This document shows, in pieces, positions 1-8,010 of a stretch of DNA of 64,000 bases. The DNA lies in assembly GCA_035765045.1 (NCBI GenBank), contig DASTYI010000099.1:62001-126000 (forward strand), given 5' to 3'. The notes under the pieces are model-generated. The model was given only the letters and a program-made list of their open reading frames with translations. It ran no database searches and was not told where the DNA came from. The DNA comes from Iamia sp035765045. Its GTDB lineage: Bacteria; Actinomycetota; Acidimicrobiia; Acidimicrobiales; Iamiaceae. Position 1 is the stretch's first letter; the number at the start of each line of letters is the position of its first letter. A program made the translations under genes and the position numbers.

Positions 1-699
1 CTCGTCGCTCACGTAGCCCGGCATCGCCAACCGCCCCGAGGCCAGGAGCGGCCCCCCGGCGGCGGCCAGCGTGTCGGCCAGCGAGCCGGTGCCGGCCAGG
101 ACGCCCCCGACACCCCGCGACGAGGCCAGCAGCCCGTCGATCAGCAGGCCGGGCCGCTTGTTCTGCTCCAGCCGGACCACGCTGACGATCCGATCCCCGA
201 GCGGCGACGGGTGGAGCCGACCGGCCAGCGGCGGCGGGTGGTACACCGGCGTGCTGTCGAGGCCGCAGTAGCGGGACATGCGGTCGCTGACGACGCCGGA
301 GATGGTGAAGCGGGCGACGGCCTCGCCCAGCGCGGCGGCGTCCCACTCGGCCAGCTGGCGCTGGACCTCGAGGCTGGTGTCGTCGAGCCCGAGGTCGCTC
401 CACGGCTGGTCGATGCCGTCGTAGGCAGCCCGGTGCTGGTGGGCCAGCCACACGACCTTGCGGGGGTGGCGGGCGTAGTACGCCGGGAAGTTGACGGGGA
501 TCACGACGTCGGCGTCGAGCGGCACCATCCGCCAGGCGGCGGGGGCGTCGAGCAGCCGGTCCCGGTCCCAGGCGGCCGGGATGCGGACCGCCTCGGCCCG
601 GTGCCCGGCCTCGCCGAGGGCCCGGACGAGCCCCTCGACCAGCAGCTCGAGGCCGCCACGCATGTGCGGCACCTGGGTGGCGCAGACCAGGACGTCCAC
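1..699 (-). CDS. GT4-type glycosyltransferase (partial, C-terminus beyond left edge)
   Basis: The reverse strand is open from a GTG at 699 to the window edge (233 codons). The start reads V-D-V-L-V-C-A-T-Q-V-P-H-M-R-G-G-L, a typical GT4 nucleotide-sugar glycosyltransferase opening (glycine-rich loop, then ELLVEGLVRALGEAGH). Further in are a V-x-W-L-A-H-Q-H segment and, near the edge, SVVRLEQNKRPGLLIDGL, the usual start of the second Rossmann domain where the donor binds. It is divergent from the glycosyltransferase at 767, with a 67-bp shared promoter gap. Probable role: transfer of a sugar in cell-wall or exopolysaccharide assembly; donor and acceptor cannot be read. Confidence 0.8.
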   Translation of the reverse strand, partial: MDVLVCATQVPHMRGGLELLVEGLVRALGEAGHRAEAVRIPAAWDRDRLLDAPAAWRMVPLDADVVIPVNFPAYYARHPRKVVWLAHQHRAAYDGIDQPWSDLGLDDTSLEVQRQLAEWDAAALGEAVARFTISGVVSDRMSRYCGLDSTPVYHPPPLAGRLHPSPLGDRIVSVVRLEQNKRPGLLIDGLLASSRGVGGVLAGTGSLADTLAAAGGPLLASGRLAMPGYVSDE

Positions 700-766
700 C
701 GGGCGAGTCTGGCACGGGACCCCTCGTGATCGGGTGCACGAGCGCCGACCACCTATCTTCGGGTCC

Positions 767-1972
767 GTGCCGGCCCCCCGCATCGCCCTCGTGCCCCCGC
801 GCTACGGGCCCGAGGTCGTCGGCGGGGCCGAGGCCGTCATCCGCGAGGTGGCCCACGGGCTGGCCGACCGGGGCTGGTCGGTCGACGTGCTGACGACCAC
901 GGCCCACGACCACTTCACCTGGGCCGACGCCGTCGCCCCGGGGCCGAGCGTCGACCGCACGGCGACGGGCTCGGAGGTCCGCGTCACCCGCTTCCCGGTG
1001 GTGAAGGACACCTCGGGCGCCGAGCGGGCCCGGGTCGACGCCCTGGTGCTGGCCGGCGACGTGCCCTCGCTGGCCGAGCAGGAGGCGTGGATGAACGACG
1101 GGCCCCGCTGGCCCGAGCTGTTCCACCACGTGCTCGACACCGCCGAGGACTACCGGGCCATCGTCGTCTCGCCCTACATGTTCTGGACGACGTTCGCCGT
1201 CGGCGGGATCGCCCCCGAGCGCACGCTGCTGCGGCCCTGCCTCCACGACGAGCCCCACGCCCGCTTCGAGCTGTACGAGCCGCTGCTGACGGGGTCGGCC
1301 GGGGTCTGGCTCCAGACCGAGCCCGAGCTGGAGCTGTACCGCCGGATCAGCACCCCGCCGGTGCAGACCCGCATCGTCGGCGAGGGCGTCCCCGTCCCCT
1401 CCGGCTACGACCCCGAGCGGATCCGCCGCCAGCTCGGCCTGGGCGACACGCCCTTCGTCGTCTACGGCGGGCGCCGGGAGGGGGCCAAGGGCTGGGAGGG
1501 GCTGCTCCACGGCTTCGCCGAGGCGGTCCGCAAGGAGGACCTCGACCTCCACCTCGTGACCTACGGCGTCGGGCCCGTCGACCCGCCCGCCGATGTCGCC
1601 GACCGGGTCCACGACCTGGGCTTCGTCGACGACCGCACCCGCGACGACGTGATCGCCGCCGCCACCGCCTACGTCCAGCCCTCGGCGCTGGAGAGCTTCT
1701 CCCGCACGATCATGGAGGCCTGGCTGGCCGGCACGCTGGTCGTCGCCAACGGGGCCAGCGACGTCGTCCGCTGGCACGTCGACCGGGCCGGTGCCGGGCT
1801 CACGTACGCCGACCCGGCCGAGCTGGAGCAGGCCCTCCGCTTCGTCGCCGAGGCCCCCGACCAGGCCGCCGCCCTGGCCGCCCCCGGCCGCCAGTACGTC
1901 CTCGACCACTACACCTGGCCGGTCACCCTCGACGCCATGGAAGCGACCCTCGACGAGTGGTTCCCGGCATGA
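767..1972 (+). CDS. GT4 family glycosyltransferase
   Basis: 401 residues from GTG 767. The N-terminus (A-P-R-I-A-L-V-P-P-R-Y-G-P-E-V-V-G-G-A-E) has the GT4 'GGAE' acceptor loop; the C-terminal half carries the FVVYGGRREGAKGW donor-domain start and the conserved ALESFSRTIMEAWLAGTLVVA segment, equivalent to the E-x7-E motif of GT-B retaining enzymes. In-frame codons upstream of 767 have no similarity to glycosyltransferases, so the GTG was chosen. Its TGA overlaps the ATG of the next gene (ATGA), so the two are translationally coupled. Likely a cytoplasmic enzyme of surface glycan synthesis. Confidence 0.85.
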   Translation: MPAPRIALVPPRYGPEVVGGAEAVIREVAHGLADRGWSVDVLTTTAHDHFTWADAVAPGPSVDRTATGSEVRVTRFPVVKDTSGAERARVDALVLAGDVPSLAEQEAWMNDGPRWPELFHHVLDTAEDYRAIVVSPYMFWTTFAVGGIAPERTLLRPCLHDEPHARFELYEPLLTGSAGVWLQTEPELELYRRISTPPVQTRIVGEGVPVPSGYDPERIRRQLGLGDTPFVVYGGRREGAKGWEGLLHGFAEAVRKEDLDLHLVTYGVGPVDPPADVADRVHDLGFVDDRTRDDVIAAATAYVQPSALESFSRTIMEAWLAGTLVVANGASDVVRWHVDRAGAGLTYADPAELEQALRFVAEAPDQAAALAAPGRQYVLDHYTWPVTLDAMEATLDEWFPA

Positions 1973-3456
1973 CCCCCTCCCCCGACGTACGAACGGTGCC
2001 AGGCACCACCCGTACGCCCGTACGAACGGTGCCAGGCACCACTCGTACGGGCGGCGAGCGGATCCTGGTCGTCACGCCGTACGCGCCGTGGCGGGACGGG
2101 ATCGGCGCCTACGCCCTCCAGCAGGTGCGACGGCTGCGGCGCGAGGGCCACCACGTCGAGGTGCTGTCGCCCAAGCCGTCGGCCGCCCACCACCACGGCG
2201 ACCTCCGCGGCCGGGCCGGCGCCCGCCTCCTCACCCGGCTGGGACGGCGCTTCGACCGGGTGATCCTCCACTTCCACCCCGACGTCGTCTACCGCCTGCC
2301 CCCCACCGGCGGGAGCCGGATCGACACCGCCCTGGCCTACGGTGCCGCCTTCCGGGCCCTCCCCCACGTCGAGCTGCGGCTCCACGAGATCGACCACAGC
2401 TGGGCCCACGAGGAGCGGACGGCGTGGGCCACCCGCTGGATGCTGGCCGGGGCCGACCTGATCACCGTCCACTCGACCGAGCAGCGCGACCAGCTGGTCG
2501 AGGGCTTCCGGGTGCCGGCCGACCGGGTCCAGCTGTTCGACCACGGCCTCGACTTCGCCCCCCGCACCACCGCCGACCGGGCCCAGGCCCGGGCCACCCT
2601 CGGGCTGCCGGCCGACGAGCACGTCTTCCTCTGCATCGGCTTCGTCCAGCCCCACAAGGGCTTCGACCGGGCCGCCCGCGCCTTCACCGGGCTCGGCGCC
2701 GCCCCCGGGCCCGAGCGGCCCGGCGCCGCAGGCGCACCGAGCGGGGTGCGCGCCCGGCTCGACATCGTCGGCTCGGTCCGGGTCACCGAGCAGCAGGCCC
2801 GCGAGCACGTCGCCGAGCTGAGGGCGATCGCCGCCCGCGAGCCCGGCATCCACCTCCACCTCGGCTTCGTCAGCGACGAGATGTTCGACCGCTGGATCGT
2901 CGCCGCCGACACCGTCGTCCTCCCCTACCGCCACATCTGGTCCTCCAGCGTCGCCGAGCGGGCCGCCCTGTTCGGCCGGCCCGTGATCGCCACCGACGTG
3001 GGCGGCCTGGGCCACCAGGTCGAGGCCATGGAGGGCTCGGTCCTCGTCGCCGACAACGCCGGGCTGGCCCGGGCCATGGCCGCCGCCGTGGGGCGCACCG
3101 GTGCCGACGTCGCCCCCGAGCCGTGGCCCGCGACCGGCGACCGCACCCGCATCCAGGCCGAGATCGAGGCCCGGGCCACAGCGGCGAGGGGTGGCGCGGC
3201 GTCGGGCCGCAGCTGGGCCGGTGCCGGCGGCGAGCGCCCCGCCCTGTCGGCCCCGGTCCGCCGGGTCGGCGTCATCACCGCCCCCGCCCCCGTCTCGGCC
3301 CGCCCCGGCGTCAGCCTGCTCAAGCGGCTGATCCGCCGGGTCATCTACTGGGAGATCCAGCCCCTCACCGACCAGGTGAACCGGCTCCAGCGCGCCACCG
3401 CCGACGCCCTGGACCAGGCCGACGCCGCCACCACCCCGACCTCCGAGGACCCGTGA
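1969..3456 (+). CDS. GT4 family glycosyltransferase with repeat-encoded N-terminus
   Basis: 495 residues. The catalytic protein begins at about residue 30 (ERILVVTPYAPWRDGIGAYALQ, the glycine-rich acceptor loop); the donor domain starts at about residue 220 (FLCIGFVQPHKGFDRA), and the VLPYRHIWSSSVAERAALFGRPVIA stretch is the E-rich nucleotide-sugar site. Residues 7-16 and 18-27 are the same decapeptide VRTVPGTTRT, encoded by two 29-bp palindromes; residues about 247-261 are encoded by another repeat also found at 36484. The gene keeps its frame through all three insertions. It overlaps the preceding gene by 4 bp and the next by 4 bp, so 767-5510 behaves as one operon. The C-terminus has a basic amphipathic tail that may touch the membrane. 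Confidence 0.85.
   Translation: MTPSPDVRTVPGTTRTPVRTVPGTTRTGGERILVVTPYAPWRDGIGAYALQQVRRLRREGHHVEVLSPKPSAAHHHGDLRGRAGARLLTRLGRRFDRVILHFHPDVVYRLPPTGGSRIDTALAYGAAFRALPHVELRLHEIDHSWAHEERTAWATRWMLAGADLITVHSTEQRDQLVEGFRVPADRVQLFDHGLDFAPRTTADRAQARATLGLPADEHVFLCIGFVQPHKGFDRAARAFTGLGAAPGPERPGAAGAPSGVRARLDIVGSVRVTEQQAREHVAELRAIAAREPGIHLHLGFVSDEMFDRWIVAADTVVLPYRHIWSSSVAERAALFGRPVIATDVGGLGHQVEAMEGSVLVADNAGLARAMAAAVGRTGADVAPEPWPATGDRTRIQAEIEARATAARGGAASGRSWAGAGGERPALSAPVRRVGVITAPAPVSARPGVSLLKRLIRRVIYWEIQPLTDQVNRLQRATADALDQADAATTPTSEDP
1987..2015. repeat. 29-bp core palindrome, GTAC-arm type, copy 1
   Basis: Arms GTACGAAC and (imperfect) ACCCGTAC around core GGTGCCAGGCACC. Lies in frame within the N-terminal codons of the glycosyltransferase at 1969. 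Confidence 0.9.
2020..2048. repeat. 29-bp core palindrome, GTAC-arm type, copy 2
   Basis: Same palindrome repeated 33 bp after copy 1 (11 codons, frame-preserving); the right arm reads ACTCGTAC. Only one base differs from copy 1, so a local duplication is likely. Confidence 0.9.
2707..2752. repeat. GC-rich interspersed repeat inside glycosyltransferase gene
   Basis: A 22-base string beginning GGGCCCGAGCGG recurs exactly at 36484-36505. In both places it is followed within a few bases by GGCGC and then GAGCGGGG. Here it is in frame and codes for a Pro/Gly/Ala-rich loop between two donor-domain elements; at 36484 it is intergenic. Confidence 0.65.
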
Positions 3457-5510
3457 CGACGACCACCCCCCACGCCGTGCTCGACGAGGACGACGCCGCC
3501 CCCCCGCCCGCCGACCCCACCGACGACGGGAGCCGCCTCTTCCCGGTCCGCCGGCCCCGCCTCGCCCTCGAGGCCCTGCTCGTCGCCGGTGTCTCGTGGG
3601 CCTGGGCGGTGCTCAACTACCGGCTCTGGGACCTCTCGCCCCGGGTCCCGGTCAACATGACCGGCGACGCCCGGCTGATCACCAACCTGGTCAAGAACTC
3701 CGCCGACCAGGGCTGGTGGACCACCAACCCCGACCTCGGGTACCCGATCGGCCAGCAGCTCTACGACTTCCCCCACGGTGGCGAGACGTGGCAGCTGCTC
3801 GTCATCCGCATCCTCGGCCTGTTCACGAAGAGCCCCGGGCTCATCATGAACCTCTACTTCTTCGTCGGCATCGGTGTGCTGGCGGTGGCGGCGTACCTGG
3901 CCCTGCGGCACCTCCGCTTCGGCGTCGGCCTCTCGCTGGTGGCGGCGACCGCCCTCACCTGGCTGCCGTTCCGTCTCGGCCACGGCCAGTGGCACCTCTT
4001 CAGGACGTCGTTCTGGTGGGTGCCGCTCGCCGTCGTGATCGTGCTGTGGACGATCCACTGGCGCGAGCGCTTCCTCGTCGACGCCGACCCCCCGCCCCGC
4101 GACGGCTGGCGGGACACGCTGACGTGGACGCTCCGCCACAACCTGCGGGTCAAGCGGGTGCTCGGGTTCGGGCTGCTGCTGGCCGCCCTCGGCATGGCCG
4201 AGACGATGACCACCTCCTTCACGATGGTGCTGCTGGCCCTGACCGGCCTGCTCGGCGCCATCCGCCGGCGGGAACCGGTGACCCTGCTGGTCCACGGCGC
4301 CGCCGTCGTCGTCATCGCCGCCGTCTTCTTCGTCGGCATGGCCTCGACGCTGCGGTTCGTCGCCACCCACGGCACCAACGCCGAGGCCGGCCGGCGCCTC
4401 GTCGTCGAGCAGGAGCTCTACGGCCTCAAGCTGAGCGACATGCTCCTCCCCGACCCGTCGCACCGCCAGCACCTGGTCGAGTGGGGGGAGGCCTCCCGCG
4501 AGGTGCGCGACAACAGCCGGGTCCCCAGCGAGGGCGGGCAGAGCATCGGGATGCTCGGCGCCGCCGGCTTCGTCGGCGCCGTCGTCCACGTCCTCACCCG
4601 GGGCTGGGGCGCCCGTCGGCGCGACCTCCGCCCGCTCCACGACCGCGAGTCGCTGCGCGACGACGCCTCGCTGATCGCCATCGTCGGCTTCCTGGTGGCG
4701 ACGATCAGCGGCGGGGCCATCTTCCTCAGCCTGATGGGGTTCAGCCAGGTCCGGGTCTGGAACCGGATGTCGCTGCTGATCGCCGTCTGCTCGCTGATCT
4801 ACGCCCTGACCTGGCTCGAGGGCGGGTGGGCCCGGCTGCGCCGCCGGTTCGGGGCGACGCCCATGTTCGCCGACCGCACCCGCCGGGTCGCCGTCGGCAC
4901 CGTCCTCACCGCCGTGCTGGTCGCCGGCGTGATCTGGGACGGCGCCCACGTCCAGTTCCGGCGGCCCGGCGGGCAGTTCGGCCTCGACTACGCCGCCAAC
5001 GACGCCCAGTGGACGGCCGACGCCGTCTTCGCCGAGGTGCTCGACGAGGCCATGCCCGACGGCAGCGCCGTCTTCCAGTTCCCGATCATCGAGTTCCCCG
5101 AGGCCCAGGTCCCGCTGCCCGGGCAGATGAAGGACTACGACCACCTGCGGGCGTGGGTCCACCTCCCCCCCGGCAAGCTCAAGTGGAGCTACGGGGCGAT
5201 GAAGGGACGGCCCGACGGCGACTGGCAGATCAAGGTCCGTGACCACATCGGCGAGGTCGGCTCGCTGCCCCTGCTGATCGGGCTCGGGTTCGACGCCGTC
5301 TGGGTCGACACGTTCGGCTACGACGACGGCGGCGCCCGGGTGGCCAACGCCTTCGACGAGGTGCTCGGCGACCCGATCATCAGCGCCGACATGCGGGTCC
5401 GGGTCTACGACCTCACGCCGCTCAAGGAGGAGCTGGCCGCCGAGGGCCGCACCCAGGAGGTCCTGGCCGAGGAGGCCGAGCGCGAGCTCAACATGACGCC
5501 TGGCGACTGA
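3453..5510 (+). CDS. large polytopic membrane protein, GT-C glycosyltransferase-like
   Basis: 685 residues from a GTG that overlaps the previous stop. An acidic, proline-rich cytosolic head (residues 1-30) is followed by about nine to ten hydrophobic segments between residues 35 and 500, with a long first extracytoplasmic loop (GDARLITNLVKNSADQGWW...LYDFPHGGE) containing acidic residues in the position where GT-C polyprenyl-phosphate-sugar transferases keep their catalytic acid. The last ~185 residues are soluble. I recognise the fold class from topology only; the donor is unknown. The context of two glycosyltransferases in the same operon and a GtrB-type GT2 convergent at 5541 fits lipid-linked sugar transfer at the outer face of the membrane. 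Confidence 0.6.
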   Translation: MTTTTPHAVLDEDDAAPPPADPTDDGSRLFPVRRPRLALEALLVAGVSWAWAVLNYRLWDLSPRVPVNMTGDARLITNLVKNSADQGWWTTNPDLGYPIGQQLYDFPHGGETWQLLVIRILGLFTKSPGLIMNLYFFVGIGVLAVAAYLALRHLRFGVGLSLVAATALTWLPFRLGHGQWHLFRTSFWWVPLAVVIVLWTIHWRERFLVDADPPPRDGWRDTLTWTLRHNLRVKRVLGFGLLLAALGMAETMTTSFTMVLLALTGLLGAIRRREPVTLLVHGAAVVVIAAVFFVGMASTLRFVATHGTNAEAGRRLVVEQELYGLKLSDMLLPDPSHRQHLVEWGEASREVRDNSRVPSEGGQSIGMLGAAGFVGAVVHVLTRGWGARRRDLRPLHDRESLRDDASLIAIVGFLVATISGGAIFLSLMGFSQVRVWNRMSLLIAVCSLIYALTWLEGGWARLRRRFGATPMFADRTRRVAVGTVLTAVLVAGVIWDGAHVQFRRPGGQFGLDYAANDAQWTADAVFAEVLDEAMPDGSAVFQFPIIEFPEAQVPLPGQMKDYDHLRAWVHLPPGKLKWSYGAMKGRPDGDWQIKVRDHIGEVGSLPLLIGLGFDAVWVDTFGYDDGGARVANAFDEVLGDPIISADMRVRVYDLTPLKEELAAEGRTQEVLAEEAERELNMTPGD

Positions 5511-5540
5511 CCGCCGCCCCGCCGCCCCCGTCGGCGTCGG

Positions 5541-6470
5541 TCAGTGGAGGTCGCCGTCGGCGGTGGCGTCGAGGTTGCGCCGGCGGCGCATGTTCACGAC
5601 CAGCTCGCCGAGCAGGCCCAGCGACACCATCTGGACCGCCACCACGACGAGCAGCACCCCGGCGAGCAGCGCCGGGCGGGTGCCGATCTGGTGGTCGAGG
5701 ATCCGCTCGACGCCCATCCACGTGAGCAGGCCGACGCCGACCAGCCCGATGATGAACCCGATGCCGCCGAAGAGGTGGAAGGGGCGGGCGGTGTAGGTCG
5801 TGAGGAACTTGACCGTCACCAGGTCGAGGAAGCCGCGCCAGAACCGGGCCCGGCCGAACTTCGAGCTGCCGTGGCGGCGCTCGTGGTGCTCGACGTCGAG
5901 CTCGCCCACCCGAAAGCCGTTCCACACAGCGAGAACGGGGATGTAGCGGTGCAGCTCGCCGTACAGCTCCAGCGAATCGGCGAGCTCGCGGCGCATCATC
6001 TTGAGCCCGCTGTTGAAGTCACGACCGGGGACACCGGTGACCTTGGCCGTCGCCCCGTTGTAGAGCTTCGAGGTGGTGCGCTTGACGAAGCGGTCGTTGC
6101 GCACCGACCGGCGCCCGGTGACCAGGTCGAGACCGGCCTCGTCGAGGTGGGCCAGCAGCCGGGGCAGCTCCTCGGGGTCGTCCTGGCCGTCGGCGTCCAT
6201 CAGCGCCAGGTTGGCTCCCTCGACCTGCTCGATCCCGATGGCCAGGGCGGCCGACTTGCCCGAGTTGCGACGCAGCCGGATCGACCGCACCGTCGGGCTC
6301 CGGAGGTCGTTCATCACACCCCGGGTGCCGTCCGTGCTGCCGTCGTCGACCACCACGACCTCGTAGGTGATGCCCGCCGCGGTCAGCACCTTCTCGATCT
6401 CCGGGACCAGCTCGACCAGGTTCTCGGCCTCGTTGTAGGCCGGCAGCAGCACCGACAGCTGGGGGGACAA
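5541..6470 (-). CDS. GtrB/DPM1-like GT2 glycosyltransferase with two C-terminal membrane helices
   Basis: 309 residues. The start is a TTG at 6470, preceded at good spacing by GAGGAG. LSVLLPAYNEAENL, VVVDDGSTDGT and LMDADGQDDPEEL are the GT2 nucleotide-binding and DxD-type motifs, and GSSKFGRARFWRG matches the region just before the membrane in polyprenyl-phosphate glycosyltransferases. Two hydrophobic helices (about residues 232-256 and 268-294) anchor it. The family moves a hexose or deoxyhexose from a nucleotide donor to undecaprenyl or decaprenyl phosphate on the inner leaflet. Convergent with the GT-C-like gene, which could use such a lipid-linked donor (inference). Confidence 0.85.
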   Translation of the reverse strand: MSPQLSVLLPAYNEAENLVELVPEIEKVLTAAGITYEVVVVDDGSTDGTRGVMNDLRSPTVRSIRLRRNSGKSAALAIGIEQVEGANLALMDADGQDDPEELPRLLAHLDEAGLDLVTGRRSVRNDRFVKRTTSKLYNGATAKVTGVPGRDFNSGLKMMRRELADSLELYGELHRYIPVLAVWNGFRVGELDVEHHERRHGSSKFGRARFWRGFLDLVTVKFLTTYTARPFHLFGGIGFIIGLVGVGLLTWMGVERILDHQIGTRPALLAGVLLVVVAVQMVSLGLLGELVVNMRRRRNLDATADGDLH

Positions 6471-6593
6471 GGGCTCTCCTCTTCGGCCGGACCGGTCGAG
6501 CGTAGTGGAGGGGTCGCGCCGCTCCGGAGACCGGGCCCCGGGAGGGGCTTGGCTAAGGTCGCCCGCCATGGTCGCTCCCGCTCCCGCCGCCCG

Positions 6594-7517
6594 ATGAGGG
6601 CCCTGGTCACCGGGGCCGGGGGGTTCGTCGGACGCCACCTGGTGGCCCACCTGCGGGCCGAGGGCGACGACGTCGCCACCACCGACCCGGCCGCCGGCGG
6701 GGCCGACATCACCGACGCCGCCGCCATCGGCGCCGAGATCGCCGCCGCCCGCCCCGAGGTCGTCTACCACCTGGCCGGGTGGGCCGACGTGGGCGGCTCG
6801 TGGAAGGACCCGGTCGCCGCCTTCCGGGCCAACGCCGAGGGCACCCTCAACGTGCTGACCGCGGCCCAGGAGGTCGGCGTCGAGCGCGTCGTCGCCGTGT
6901 CGAGCGCGGACGTCTACGGCCAGGCCGGGCCCGACGAGATGCCGCTCACCGAGGAGAGCCCGCTGCGGCCGTCGTCGCCCTACGCGGCGTCGAAGGTGGC
7001 CGCCGACTACCTCGGCCTCCAGGCCTGGCTGGGCCACCAGCTCCCCGTCCTGCGGGTGCGGGCGTTCAACCACCTCGGGCCGGGCCAGACCGACCGCTTC
7101 GTCGCCTCGGCGCTCGCCAGCCGCATCGCCAGGGCCGAGCGGGACGGCACGACCACCCTCACCGTCGGCAACCTCAGCGCCCGGCGCGACTACACCGACG
7201 TGCGCGACGTGGTGCGGGCATACCGGCTCCTGGCCGAGCACGGCGAGGCGGGCGAGCCCTACAACGTCTGCTCGGGCGTCGATCTCGCCGTCCAGGACAT
7301 CGTCGACCGGCTGCTGGCGCTGTCGTCGGTGTCGCTCGAGCTGGAGGTCGACCAGGCCCTGTTCCGGCCGGTCGACACGCCGGTGCTGCGGGGGTCGCAC
7401 GACAAGCTGACCGCCGCCACCGGCTGGCAGCCCGAGATCCCGCTCGACACCACGCTGGCCGACCTCCTCTCCGACTGGCGGGCCCGGCTGGCGGCGTCGG
7501 AGGATGGCGGGCCATGA
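6594..7517 (+). CDS. NAD(P)-dependent SDR epimerase/dehydratase, GDP-deoxymannose reductase-like
   Basis: 307 residues. TGAGGFVG at the N-terminus is the extended-SDR Rossmann motif; S-S-A-D-V-Y-G and Y-A-A-S-K supply the catalytic Ser, Tyr and Lys. FNHLGPGQ and RDYTDVRDVVRAY are characteristic of the GDP-4-keto-6-deoxymannose reductase (RMD)/GDP-mannose dehydratase branch, so synthesis of a nucleotide deoxysugar for the adjacent glycosyltransferases is the likely job. A nine-codon open frame (6568-6597) ends on the ATGA start junction, a possible leader but weakly supported. The next gene overlaps by 4 bp. Confidence 0.85.
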   Translation: MRALVTGAGGFVGRHLVAHLRAEGDDVATTDPAAGGADITDAAAIGAEIAAARPEVVYHLAGWADVGGSWKDPVAAFRANAEGTLNVLTAAQEVGVERVVAVSSADVYGQAGPDEMPLTEESPLRPSSPYAASKVAADYLGLQAWLGHQLPVLRVRAFNHLGPGQTDRFVASALASRIARAERDGTTTLTVGNLSARRDYTDVRDVVRAYRLLAEHGEAGEPYNVCSGVDLAVQDIVDRLLALSSVSLELEVDQALFRPVDTPVLRGSHDKLTAATGWQPEIPLDTTLADLLSDWRARLAASEDGGP

Positions 7518-7813
7518 GCCTCCCCACCGCCCCCGTCGTCGCCGCCTCGCTGGTCGGCGGCTACCTCGTCGCCCGGGAGACCGGGGTGCGACCGCTGGGC
7601 GGGGCCGTCCTCGCCGCCGGTGGCGTCCTCGCCGGGCGGGAGTGGCTGCGCACCGCCGGCCCCGGTGGCACCGCCGCCCTGGCCGCCGTCTACCTCGGCG
7701 GCTTCGGCGCCAGCCACCCGCTGGCCAAGAAGATCGGGCCCTGGCCCGCCGTCCTCACCGCCGCCGCCACCAGCGCCGCCGCCAGCTGGGTCCTCAGCGA
7801 CCGCCGGGCCTGA
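7514..7813 (+). CDS. small hydrophobic membrane protein of unknown function
   Basis: 99 residues, starting at an ATG that overlaps the SDR stop. There are about three hydrophobic segments (residues 7-20, 27-42 and 54-92) rich in Ala and Gly, with a conserved-looking GGFGASHPLAKKIGPWPA loop. I do not recognise a family. Translational coupling suggests it belongs functionally with the sugar-nucleotide gene. A cluster of hairpins follows its stop. Confidence 0.65.
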   Translation: MSLPTAPVVAASLVGGYLVARETGVRPLGGAVLAAGGVLAGREWLRTAGPGGTAALAAVYLGGFGASHPLAKKIGPWPAVLTAAATSAAASWVLSDRRA

Positions 7814-7835
7814 CCGCCCGGGCCCGCGACCTCCT

Positions 7836-8003
7836 CCGACAAGAACCCGTTCTGGTCGGTCACGGTCGCGCTGGCCTTCTGGTCGGCCACGGTCGCGCTG
7901 ACGCGACCCAGCCGCGCCGAAACCGATCCCCCCACCGTCTCGTGTTCCACCCACGCGACCCCCACCGACAAGAACTCGTTCTTGTCGGTGTGGGTCGCGT
8001 GGG
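7836..8003. repeat. hairpin cluster with GACAAGAAC core between convergent genes
   Basis: The gap between the convergent genes ending at 7813 and 8011. 7950-8003 is a near-perfect 54-bp inverted repeat whose centre reads GACAAGAAC-TC-GTTCTTGTC. 7836-7859 is a smaller copy with the same GACAAGAAC half. Between them a 24-base unit starting TTCTGGTCGG is repeated directly with a period of 28. The same core recurs at 44261-44304. It could act as a bidirectional terminator, although no T tract follows. Confidence 0.8.
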
Positions 8004-8010
8004 TCGGCGC

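Noticed and set aside
3345..5246. 633-codon minus-strand frame across the GT-C-like gene
   Set aside because: Composition is Gly/Glu/Val/His-rich shadow of high-GC third positions; the plus-strand frame has clear membrane segments and coupled starts.
6568..6597. Nine-codon leader peptide before the SDR
   Set aside because: ATGA junction and frame are neat, but there is no strong RBS, attenuator hairpin or regulatory codon run; kept only as a remark.
7836..8003. Possible CRISPR-like or tandem array
   Set aside because: Only two or three imperfect palindromes and one 28-bp duplication; no regular spacers and no cas genes in the window.
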